Assembly: GCA_030268105.1 (NCBI GenBank)
Contig: BSDZ01000004.1
Span: 124,001 to 188,000 of the forward strand
Direction: 5' to 3'
Length of the DNA: 64,000 nt
DNA from: Volvox africanus
Lineage: Eukaryota; Chlorophyta; Chlorophyceae; Chlamydomonadales; Volvocaceae
In this document: in pieces, positions 1 to 8,851 of the stretch
Layout: every line of letters starts with the position of its first letter
How positions within the stretch are numbered: position 1 is the first letter of the stretch
Program-made: the position numbers and the translations under genes
Notes under the pieces: model-generated
Told to the model about the DNA's origin: nothing
Database searches by the model: none
Seen by the model: only the letters and a program-made list of their open reading frames with translations

Positions 1-41
1 GTGCAGATTCAGTGCATGATCGAAGAAGGAAGGATACAACA
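1..41 (+). repeat. End of 5' LTR of element A
   Basis: These 41 bases match 6401-6441 apart from positions 1 (g/a) and 21 (c/t). They end in TACAACA, the inverted complement of the TGTTGTA that opens the 3' LTR. The rest of this LTR lies upstream of the window. Confidence 0.9.
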
Positions 42-45
42 AATT

Positions 46-60
46 TGGTATCGAGACAGG
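46..60 (+). other. Primer-binding site of element A (initiator Met tRNA type)
   Basis: TGGTATCGAGACAGG lies four bases after the LTR end. It starts with TGG, the complement of a tRNA CCA tail, and resembles the complement of the initiator Met tRNA 3' end used by many gypsy elements (TGGTATCAGAGC...), with one missing base and one change. Position and sequence agree; the tRNA identity is inferred. Confidence 0.7.
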
Positions 61-500
61 TAAAGTCACGACTGCCTCGTCGTCCCTTATCGGAAGTAGG
101 TTCTTGCAATGGCAAGCGACGACGACAATCACCGCAGCCGCAGACACCTTCACTGAGGATCTTGGTCGCACCGTTCTGGACGCCGCCGCTTCCGGTTTGT
201 AATCCTAGACATCTGTTTACAACTAGCTGCTGCATTCTCGTTGCGAGCCTGCATTGTGAGTCGCAGGTGAACGTACGCCAACACTGAACGCGGTGTTGGA
301 CAACATCTAAATACGGAACAGATCAAGGCCTGAATTCAGAGAACTACTGAGATAAAAGACGGCCTTACGGATTCCATCGCATTTCTCCTCAGCCTACTCG
401 GGAGTATTGTTGGTATGCGAGTAGTCAAAAATCCCTCTTGTGTTAACTTGCTCACAAGTCTTTTAGTAAATTCCTATCCAAAAACATAAGTTCGTGTTCC

Positions 501-1739
501 ATGTCGGGGCGCGAAGATACTTCTTATCTGGGCACAGCAAGCCAGCCCGACGGCGGTCTTGCCGCTAGAACTGCTTTTGCTGATCCCAATACTGTCGGAA
601 CTCGTATTATGTCAGATCCCATTGTCCTTCAGACCCCTTCACACTTAATTGTACCACTGTCGGCAGCGGCTACAACGAGTGAAGGAGCTGGAGCGCCCCA
701 GGCTCCGGTAACACCTGCGGTTCAAGAACCCGTCGGAATACCGGAGGTAATGAAGTTGACTATCCCCGTGCCTAAGCTCAATATCTCCGCTGATGAAAAG
801 GCAAAGAATTCAGGACATAGTGTCGCGGAAAGGACACGGGCCTACGTTCGTGGCCCTAGACAATATTTACAAGTGGTGCACGGCGGGGGATGCAATTCCA
901 TTAAATGCCTGTTCGTTGAGAATACCCTTGAGGGTGCTGCAAAGGATTGGTATGACGAGTGGACAACCGCTAGAGTTAAATATACGTTCGATAACCTGAT
1001 CGATGCTCTCCTCGCTCGTTTTGCTACCAAGGTTTGCTCGTGTAGTAACGAGGCTCGTAAGACGCTGGCGCAAGGCACGTACCATATGCGTCCACACGAG
1101 ACCGTTCCTGCTTATCAGTCGCGTTTTGAGGCACTGATAACCCCTATTGTTAACTTTCCTGAAGAGGATCGCATCTTCTGGTTTCATCGCGGTCTTACCA
1201 AATCCCTTGCACGATGGTGCGCCACCGATCTTAATGGAATTCCGTTCCAATCTTACGACGCCTTGGTAACTTTTGCTAGAGGTGCGGAGGTTCGAAATTT
1301 GGCTGGTCAGGATGCTAAACAAATTCACCCTCGCGTCCACGCGATGCGAGCGCAGGAACTACCTTCGGAGTCGACACTGAAGGACCAGGGTCCTGACTGC
1401 CAACACCCTGTGGTGGCCGCAACTACCGTACGAAAGGAAAGACGGTATGACGTGCACAGACGCCAAAGCCCAAGCAATCGTGGGTCCGCAGGAGCTGGGC
1501 CGAGCTCGGGCCATATGAAAGGAAAAAGAAGAGGGAGTACGCCAACTGTAGCTGCAATGCAGAATGCTGCTCCTAGTACAAAGAAGCCACGGACAGAAGA
1601 CCCATACATGCAGAAGTGGGAGTGCCAACGTTCAGAGTTTGATCGTCGGAAGTTCGCTAATCTCTGCCTGAGGTGTGCAGGAGAGCATCCCACTCATGAG
1701 TGCCCTCTGTTACCGCCTTTCGTACCCAAGACGACTTAG
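501..1739 (+). pseudogene. Gag of element A, interrupted by TAG
   Basis: The frame opens with ATG at 501 and runs 412 residues to a TAG. The middle part (about residues 85-265) has the helical pattern of retrotransposon capsid, including KDWYDEW and a YQSRFE segment. Residues about 390-402 hold a zinc knuckle, CLRCAGEHPTHEC (CX2CX3HX4C), one residue shorter than the usual CX2CX4HX4C. The same frame stays open past the TAG to 2183, so the TAG may be a CAG-to-TAG decay mutation or a readthrough site. Decay is more likely given the lesions downstream. Confidence 0.85.
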
Positions 1740-2183
1740 GAAGTTGCCCGGGCTGCGGAGGAAGGGACTCCTCCCAGGATTGAAGGAAGTGCACGTGGCC
1801 GCTGGCCGTCGTTGCGGCCGGCTGTGAAGGCTCTTTTACCTTCTATTTTTGGACAAATCAAGCATGCTATCGGGCGACGTTTCTCGCTTGATGGTTGCAA
1901 AGGACTTAATCATTTTGACTCGCTGTGTAATTTGTTTGCACCACGCTGTCCTCTCTCTTTCCTCGATTTGTCTGGCCACGTTACTTTGTTTATCCCTTCG
2001 TCTTTCCATGAGTTGTGCGAACAGCTCACCAGGTATAAGAGATATCGCCATCAAAATCCGGACACTGCAGCTTGCATACTAATTCCTTCTTATAGTCAAC
2101 GCAAAGTTGCGTCGCTGCTGGAAGGTATGCAATCTGTTCTCCGATTCGAATCGGCACCGCTTTGTTCAATCGTGTGGATGTGA
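1740..2183 (+). pseudogene. Gag-Pol linker of element A, possible methyltransferase-like remnant
   Basis: The Gag frame continues here for about 146 codons, then stops at 2181-2183 inside a 22-base overlap with the Pol frame, which is in another phase. The segment has a spaced pattern, HFDSLCNLF then LSGHVTLFIPSSF then TAACILIPSY. As I recall, some algal retroelements carry Dam-like N6-adenine methyltransferase domains with a core such as NPPF at this place. Here that core would read IPSSF, so any enzyme is degenerate. The family assignment is inference; the continuity of the frame is seen directly. Confidence 0.4.
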
Positions 2184-4108
2184 CGGGAAGACCGACGGCA
2201 TTACCCAAAATACCTTACGCTGCTGAAGTTTGGTTTGAGGCCCCTCTTTTGGATTCTACCAGGTTCGAGCCTGCTCTAGGGTCACTTCTACTTTCTGTGG
2301 AGTCGACTCCAACAGGAAATCGTGTTCCTATCAACGAAATCGGCCTCGGTGGTCGATTGATGAAGGCGCTTGTGGATACCGGCGCCAGCGACGACTTCAT
2401 CTTGGCAAAGGAGGTGACCGCGTTGGGGTTGACCCCTCAGTCGTCTGATTGTGCACAGGTTACCCTCGCTGATGGAGGTAAGCATCCCATCGTGGGCAGG
2501 ATCACCCTGAGCCTATCGATAGGCCCTCTGCATGTTAGGGCCCAACCGTATGTGCTACAACGTCTCTCGGAGACGGCACAGTACATTCTGGGTGCCGCGA
2601 CATTACGGCAGTACCGCGCACGCATCGATATGGAGTCCACCACACTTAGTTTGTGCAAAGGGAACCTATCGACTAAGGTACCTTTCCTGTCGTACAAAGA
2701 TGTCACACCAGAGGAGGGCGGAACTGTTGCGGAGCCTGAGGTTAATTTTGCTTTAGCGGCAATCATCCGCCGAAATAAAGAACCCAAGCTAATTGGACGC
2801 AAAGAAACGAATCGGGTGATACGGAGAGGCGCCCATGTGTTGCTTGTGAGGCCACGGGTGCAATCAAATGCTACCACTGCGCAGTCCACCGTGAAAGATC
2901 TTGAGGTCGAAGCCCTCTTGCATAAATATGCTGATGTCTTTGGCAACATCCCAGGGCTCCCACCTATGCAACCTGTTGACCATACGATCCCTCTTGTGCC
3001 CAGAGCACAACCCGTTTCACGACCTATGTACAGGTTAAGCCCGTTGGAGCTGGATGAAGTGAAGCGGCAAGTGAGGGATCTGCTCGCAAAGGGTATGATT
3101 CGGCCCAGCACATCGCCATACTCTGCACCAATATTGTTCGTCGGTAAGAAGGATGGGACGTTGCACACGTGCATTGATTATCAGGGCTTGAATGCGAGCA
3201 TGATTAAAAATCGCTACCCTTTGCCGCGCGTCAATGACCTGCTCGATAAGCTGAAAGGATCAGCTTACTTTTCCTCGATTGATCTTCAACAAGGGTATAA
3301 CCAGATACGCATTGCTGCTTCTGATATCCCAAAAACAGCTTTTCGGACCCCCTTTGGTCACTTCGAGTACACGGTCTTGTCGTTTGGACTTACTAATGCG
3401 CCCGCCACAATTCAAGCAGTGATGGATCGCATGTTCAGACTGTATATTGACAGGTTCGTCGTTTGTTATTTGGATGATATTTTGATATATTCCAAGACGC
3501 GCAAGGAGCACCTGAAGCATCTCGAGCTCGTGCTTGAGGTGATGAAGTGGGAGCAATTGTTTGCTAAAAGCGCCAAATGTTATTGGGCGCAGCCTCAGGT
3601 GGAGTATTTGGGCCACATCGTATCGGCCACTGGAATAAGGATGGACCCACGGAAGGTAGCTGTGGTTCGTGAATGGCCCGCACCTCAGAACCTCACCAAA
3701 CTACGCCAGTTCTTAGGTTTGACCAACTACTTCCGTAAGTTTATTGACAAATACTCCATTATTGCGGCCCCGCTAACAAATCTGACGAGGAAAGGAGGCT
3801 TCACTTCTCTCGAGGCCTGGACACCCGTGTGTCAGCGGGCATTCAAAGAGCTCAAGCGAATCGTCGCCAATGACGTTACCCTCTCTTTTCCTGATTACTC
3901 GTTGTCATTTCGTGTGGAAGAAATATCAGATGCCTCCCTACATGGAAGTGGCACTGTATTGTTACAGGAAGGACGACAGATCGCCTTCACGAGTAAGAAA
4001 TTCTTGGGTGCGGAGACCCGATACACGACCGGAGAGCAGGAGCTGTTCGCAGTTCTACATGCTTTAAAGGAATGGACTATTATCTCGGAGGCCGCCCTTT
4101 TACATTGA
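2162..4108 (+). pseudogene. Pol of element A: protease, reverse transcriptase, start of RNase H
   Basis: This is the main Pol frame (the first ATG is not its true start, since it is entered from the Gag frame). Near residues 70-80 is the aspartic protease motif LVDTGASDDFI. Reverse transcriptase follows with KKDGTLHTCIDYQGLN, PFGHFEYTVLSFGL and the catalytic YLDDILIYSK. RNase H begins with ISDASLHGSG and continues to TTGEQELFAVLHALKEW. The frame is then lost near 4080 and ends at 4108, while the RNase H sequence resumes one frame over (GGRPFTLKTDHKPL). The catalytic residues of protease and reverse transcriptase look intact, so inactivation comes from frame loss. Confidence 0.92.
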
Positions 4109-4608
4109 AGACCGACCACAAACCGCTGACATTTTTACAGAGTGTCACCACGCTCAATCGATGACAAGCCCGGTGGATGGAGTATCTATCGTGTTTCGAC
4201 TGTACATGGGAATATATTGCCGGCAGAATAAATATTGCTGACGCCCTTGGTCGACATCCATCACTACATGCTGCAATTTTAGCAGCACCAATTACCTGCT
4301 CACGCAGTCAGGAGGTGCCGATAGCAGCGGACCTTGCGCAACAACTCAAAGTGGCGTATCAAGTGGATCCATGGTTTGATTCGCCAAGTAATGTGGAACA
4401 TCCGCACAAGCGCAACGATTTATGGCTGCGGAAGGATGCCTCAACCACACCAATCATCGTGCTGAACAATGATGCTCTGGATTTCTTAGTCGCGCTACCC
4501 AAAACTGAGGGGGGATACGACTCGGTGTTCGTTATGGTTGATCGCTTGACTAAGATGGTTCACTTAGCCCCCTGCACCTCGTCTTGCACCGCTGAGCAAA
4601 AAGCATGA
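4109..4608 (+). pseudogene. RNase H end and internally deleted integrase start of element A
   Basis: RNase H continues through TDHKPL and LNR, a TGA at 4161-4163 stands where W is expected, and the frame then reads to ADALGRHP, the usual end of RNase H. After a short connector the sequence passes from a segment ending VLNNDAL directly into DFLVALPKTEGG. The whole zinc-binding HHCC domain and the first part of the catalytic core are absent. The frame closes at a TGA (4606-4608) that fits a CGA-to-TGA change at a CpG, and one T appears missing just after it. The first catalytic Asp (in LDFLVALP) is retained. Confidence 0.85.
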
Positions 4609-4907
4609 TTATTTTCGATAACGTGGTCCGATTGCATGGCGTTCCTAAAAATGTGATATCCGATCGTGGCAGTCACTTCACGTCTAAGTTTTGGGAAGCA
4701 CTATGTGAACTCGTCGGTATGCGCGTTCATTTGAGCACAGCATATCATCCACAATCCGATGGGCAAACCAAATGCACAAATCACATGTTGGGCGATATGT
4801 TAAGGAATTTCGCGGGACGCGCATCCTCTGTTTGGGATACGTTTCTGACTTCAGCACAATTCGTGCTTTACAACGCTGTTAATCACTCGACAGGTCAAAT
4901 TATCTGA
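4605..4907 (+). pseudogene. Integrase catalytic core fragment of element A
   Basis: The fragment carries GVPKNVISDRGSHFTSKFW, with the second catalytic Asp, and AYHPQSDGQTKCTNH. In gypsy integrases the third catalytic residue is the Glu of QTERTN. Here it is Lys (AAA, 4770-4772), followed by Cys for Arg and His for Arg. All three fit single transitions, the latter two at CpG sites. The frame ends at a TGA at 4905-4907 and sequence resumes in a different phase. Confidence 0.88.
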
Positions 4908-5563
4908 ATTATGGATTTCATCCGGTGCTACCCATGTGGCGAGAATTGGAAGTGAACATCCCTGCGGCTAAAACCTTTGCCAAGTCGTTCCTATCCTGCA
5001 TGACAGACACGAAGGCATGTTTGGATGCGGCACAACAACGGACGACTGACTACTATAACAAATCCAAACGAGACGTAACATTTTTGGTGGGACAAATGGT
5101 AGTATTGAGCACTAAGAACCTGCGTTCGCTCGCCGACGGTTCCCGAAAATTACTACCTCGCTGGATTGGCCCATATCCCATTGTTTGCATGGTAGGAAAT
5201 GTAGCCGTGGAGCTATCCCTACCCCCTGACATGAATATTCATCCCACGTTTCATACCTCCCTCATCCGTCATTATCGTGGTGCAACACCTGTTGCAAATG
5301 ACACTGATGCCCCTGCACTAATGGACCCCGGTCCCGAGACCTGGATTGCAGGCAAACAAAAGGTGTACGATGTGGAGCGAATCCTAGATTATCGGGTTTG
5401 TCGTATAGGCCGACAACGACCAAAGCGGAAGGTACACAAGTACCTGGTCAAGTGGACTGGCTATTCTAGCGAGCACAACTCTTGGGAGCCGATGCGTAAC
5501 TTCTCGCCAGAAATGAAGCCCCTATTGGAGGAAGCTCGTCTACATGCCACACAGACCCAATGA
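4908..5563 (+). pseudogene. Integrase C-terminus and chromodomain of element A
   Basis: This is the C-terminal part of the integrase (VGQMVVLSTKNL, LLPRWIGPYPI, IHPTFHTSLIRHY, the SH3-like/GPY-F module). A chromodomain follows: VYDVERILDYR, KYLVKWTGYSSEHNSWEP. The chromodomain keeps the Y, W and aromatic positions that form the methyl-lysine cage, typical of chromoviruses that target H3K9-methylated chromatin. Within this stretch the frame is open to the stop at 5563. It is preceded by a frameshift, so it would not be translated with the rest of Pol. Confidence 0.88.
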
Positions 5564-5611
5564 TCTCTGCAGTCAATGCTGTCCGATGCAGTGAGGATGC
5601 TGCATACGGGA

Positions 5612-5630
5612 GGACGGGAGGGGGGATAGT
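5612..5630 (+). other. Polypurine tract of element A
   Basis: GGACGGGAGGGGGGATAGT immediately precedes the TGTTGTA that opens the 3' LTR. This is the expected plus-strand primer position. Element B uses an almost identical core, GAGGGGGGAT, at the same place. Confidence 0.85.
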
Positions 5631-6441
5631 TGTTGTACGCCGGTTCGATCACCGTTTGCACTGAAGTAGGCCGCAATACATTCGAGCATTATGGATCATG
5701 ATATAATCATATTAGCATGATATATTCGAGTATATCTAGCTAATCAGGCACGTCGCATTATCATCTACGACATCACGCTGTCGGTCAACATGTTTGACTC
5801 GAGGCTGATATCAATGCGTGATCTATCTATTGGCATAATATATCACGTAATAATACTTTAAATATTATTACCTCATCCATGTCATAAACCATACGCGTAT
5901 GCAAGAACATGATGATTGTGATGGTTGGGTCGGCAACCGAATATCAATATTCAGACCTTCGCATATTGCATGCGTTGCATCCATTAATATCACGGTTTAC
6001 GCGATATTCAGAACAGTGCTACGAAGGTACTCACACTTGAGATTGGAATCCAGTGAGACCTGTACTGCACATTGGTATCGCAACGTGATAGGTGCAAGGA
6101 GACCAAAGAGACCAAAGTTGGCTCGACGCTACTTTGGATCAAGTACTCGCGTACTTAACTCAATCTAATTTGCATACATATGATATACTCATTTATATTT
6201 GGCCTGAGCTATTCTAGCATACCATCTTCAGCCGGATGATGAACATTGCCCGCGGGGTCTGACGGCTGACTACCCATCTGTAATCGAAGACTATTGTAAG
6301 TTGGATCTTTCCTTGTTGCTGAGTCTTCCGCTGTCACTTTACTCGCATTGGATCGCCTTGCTGTCTGTAAGCACGGTGCACGCGTAGCTAACATCCAGAC
6401 ATGCAGATTCAGTGCATGATTGAAGAAGGAAGGATACAACA
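5631..6441 (+). repeat. 3' LTR of element A (811 bp)
   Basis: The LTR begins TGTTGTA and ends TACAACA, perfect 7-bp inverted termini of the TG...CA type. Its end matches the first 41 bases of the window. It is AT-rich, with many ATAT/TATA tracts around 5690-5870, unlike the GC-richer flanks. The 5 bases after it (tccta) would be the target-site duplication, but the left flank is outside the window. Confidence 0.92.
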
Positions 6442-7205
6442 TCCTACCCCAACTCGAGTTCACCTACAACTCGAGCGTCCAAGATTTGACGGGCTTCACC
6501 CCGTTCAAGCTAGTCCTGGGCTATGAGCCCACCATCCTGCTACAGCTGCTAGCCAAGCACCCCAACTGGGAGCCCACTAACCCGTCGGTCACATCGTTCA
6601 TGATCGACCCCGAAATTGCGCTCTCCCAAGCCAAGCTGCATGTCAAGGCCGCACAGCACCGCCAGGCTGCCTACACTGACAAGCATCGTGCGGATCACAC
6701 CTTCGCGGCAGGCGACAAGGTGCTCTTATCCACGGCCCACCTCAAGCTGGTAACTGGCGACTCCCGCACGAAATTCAACTCGCACTATGTCGGCCCCTTC
6801 ACCATCGAGGCCATGGTTTCCAAGAACGCAGCAAGGCTGAAGCTTCCGGTGCACATGCACATCCACCCGGTCGTCAACGTGAGGCAACTCCGCCCATTCA
6901 GGACGGCGGACGATGCTTTTCCGGACCGAGCCGTGGCCCAAGCCACACCTGAGCCCTTCGTCAACTCCACTGGAGACCTGTGGTGGCATGTGGAGGCCAT
7001 TGTCAGCCGTCATATTACCCCCATCACTGGTCGCGTCACATATGGCATCAAATTCAAGGGCTACGATGAGTCCGAGAACATCTTCATCGACGAAGCTACC
7101 CTACTGGAGGATGTCCCGGAACTGATCGTGCAGTATGAACGCGACCACCCCTGTTCTGTGGCCAAAACCTGGCAGCGACGCAGCAGTTTTCGCAAACGTA
7201 ATTAG
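6442..7205 (+). pseudogene. Integrase C-terminus and chromodomain-like end of element B Pol
   Basis: The reading begins LPQLEFTYNSSVQDLTGFTPF, the end of the integrase core, continues through AAGDKVLLSTAHLKL, KFNSHYVGPFTIEAM and HPVVNVRQLRPF (GPY/F module), and ends with a chromodomain-like segment, VEAIVSRHIT...YGIKFKGYDESENIFIDE. The usual cage Trp of chromodomains (NTWEP) is replaced by IFIDE, so this looks like the variant class that lacks a full aromatic cage. The frame is open across the fragment to 7205, so B decayed less here than A. The apparent frame extension into A's LTR is not real coding. Confidence 0.85.
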
Positions 7206-7289
7206 ACCCTTGGTCTTTTTCAACACGCCTGTTACCTACCACTTCGTGGAGTTCGCTGGAGTTAGAGTTGCTGGGACGCAACCCTTCAT

Positions 7290-7302
7290 GGAGGGGGGAT
7301 GG
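7290..7302 (+). other. Polypurine tract of element B
   Basis: GGAGGGGGGATGG lies directly before the TGTAACAG that opens B's LTR. Confidence 0.85.
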
Positions 7303-7655
7303 TGTAACAGGGCGAATGGCGCAGAAGCGCCAGAAAGAGTGAAACTGACTTGTCGTAATTTGGCTTTTAGGACAAAGAACTTAATTGCGTAATAATAGAT
7401 TAGTTATCATAGATCTCATACATAAAACTTGGTTGAGTTGCATGGAACCACTTACATGCAAGCATTCGTACAACGGTGTCAGTTGTAGAATGCGCGCCAG
7501 TTTTGAATAGACGTAAGGCCCCCTTAGGTGCCAGGCAGCGCTATTTAAGGCGCCCGGATATACGGAGTCACCCTTACACCTCGTGCCCTACGGCACCATG
7601 ACTCGGAGCTCGCCATTATAGCTACACCTAACAGCTAGGCGACCCCTCTGTTACA
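7303..7655 (+). repeat. 3' LTR of element B (353 bp)
   Basis: It starts TGTAACAG and ends CTGTTACA, perfect 8-bp inverted termini. A TATA-like TATTTAAG lies at 7542-7549 and would serve as the LTR promoter in the 5' copy. The flank gggcc (7656-7660) is the candidate right target-site duplication. Confidence 0.9.
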
Positions 7656-8851
7656 GGGCCCCAATGCCCACTGCCAGAGGGCCTGTTGCTCAAGAACATA
7701 CTTTGTTGCGACACCTTACTCATTATAAAAGCCTATACATAGGGCGGGATGGGCACTTCTCTGGAAAGAGTGGATAGCTTGGATGAATTAAAGCACTGCT
7801 GCTAACGATGCAGCCACGCCGCAACACTGCTGTGACCGAAGGCGCTGCTGCTTTCATTGCAGATCTGCGTGCAGATGTAGCCAGGAGCAACCTTGCCGCG
7901 GGCTGCTCCATCTATCCCAAGTTTGTCACACACCCTACACTTACCAACTGAGGTTACTCCCAATATTGGGAACCGATGCCACCAAGTCGTGGCATTGTCT
8001 GGTGTGTGTGAAGGCCGTTAGCAATCTCTGGCACGTTATAACTGCGCTAAGGTAAACCCCTGAAGACATACGGCAGCATGACTGCAGCTGGAATGTACGG
8101 TGCAAGGATAGCTGCATCAAAACGCTCCATAGAAGTGACCGATGAGTTGCACGCCGGTTTTAGGGATGAGTAAACATTATTGTGTGTAGATCCCTTTGCC
8201 CAGTGCCAAAATCGATAGTTCCAGGTATCGACTTCTCTGCCATCTACGTCCCTGGGATTGGGCGGGACCTGTAAGCAACCAAGCACGAAAGCCGCGGTTG
8301 AGACGACGGGTCTGAGAGCGGCCGCTGTGATGTCGAAACCCAATTGCAAAATTGAATCAAGGTAGGAACGGAAAGCTATCAACAGGGAATAATTCTGTCT
8401 TTGCGATTCTTCTTGAGCGGCGCGATCGTTCGTGGCGGGACCCTTCTCTTGGGAAATATGTTCCTAGTGTCAGCATGATTACACGACTAATGCTGCTGCC
8501 TTCCAGGAGAGGATCTAAGCCCTAACGAGGCCAGTGGCTTAAGGGACAGCAAAAGTTGCGGGTAAGGTTAGTCATAAAACAGCCAATACCATTGGATCAG
8601 TCACTGGTCGTGGCCCCGGACGTGACGTGTATTCACATCAGGTTCCCCTACTAATGACAACCTTGCCATATGTATGGTAGCCTGCTCTGTTTTTTTGGTA
8701 CGGCATCATACATTTTAATTGCTGTTCAACATGCATTTACAAAGAAAAGGTGAATACTCCGCCGCTGACGGGATCTCCGAGAATTTACAACATTGCATAG
8801 CGCAATAGTATACAAAACAGCTTGTGTTGCCCTCAACGAAGGTGATGTAAG
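7656..8851. other. Intergenic stretch between element B and the next gene
   Basis: No gene recognised. A 111-codon open frame on the minus strand (8382-8047) has a fairly protein-like composition, but its start is not supported and no family is recognised. The clearest content is the structured repeat copy at 7881-8010. Confidence 0.5.
7881..8010 (+). repeat. Structured dispersed repeat, copy 1
   Basis: This copy matches 39005-39130 over about 125 bases with scattered substitutions and small indels; TGTCACACACCCT and CACTTACC are exact in both. It can fold as AACCTT (7889-7894) with GAGGTT (7950-7955), TCCCAA/TTGGGA (7958-7963 with 7966-7971), and ATGCCAC/GTGGCAT (7976-7982 with 7989-7995, loop CAAGTC). 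The second and third helices are kept in copy 2 with compensatory changes. Family unknown; it could be an RNA gene, a SINE fragment or part of a larger transposon. Confidence 0.75.

Larger units (their letters stand above)
1..6441 (+). mobile_element. Ty3/gypsy chromovirus (element A), 5' LTR truncated by window start
   Basis: The order is LTR tail, primer-binding site, Gag, protease, reverse transcriptase, RNase H, integrase, chromodomain, polypurine tract, LTR. This is the Ty3/gypsy chromovirus order. The 3' LTR (5631-6441) ends in the same 41 bases that open the window, so the window starts inside the 5' LTR. The two LTR ends differ at 2 of 41 positions, both transitions. The coding region carries stops, frameshifts and an integrase deletion, so the copy is non-autonomous. 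It sits inside the integrase region of a second element (B), whose sequence resumes at 6442. Confidence 0.93.
6442..7655 (+). mobile_element. 3' part of a second Ty3/gypsy chromovirus (element B)
   Basis: Directly after element A's LTR, integrase sequence starts in mid-domain and runs to a stop, a polypurine tract and a complete LTR. The 5' part of B should lie upstream of the window, on the other side of A. B was therefore the older resident and A the later insertion. Confidence 0.9.

Noticed and set aside
2141..2154. Perfect 14-bp palindrome CCGATTCGAATCGG
   Set aside because: It lies in decayed retrotransposon coding sequence; one such palindrome in 64 kb is within reach of chance and nothing around it supports a site.
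6420..6441. Open frame joining element A's LTR to element B's integrase as one protein
   Set aside because: The junction is an insertion boundary; the LTR part is non-coding and the apparent start is a TTG.
8047..8382. 111-codon minus-strand open frame next to the structured repeat
   Set aside because: No family motif, no supported start, and the corresponding frame is absent beside copy 2, so it is not reported as a gene.
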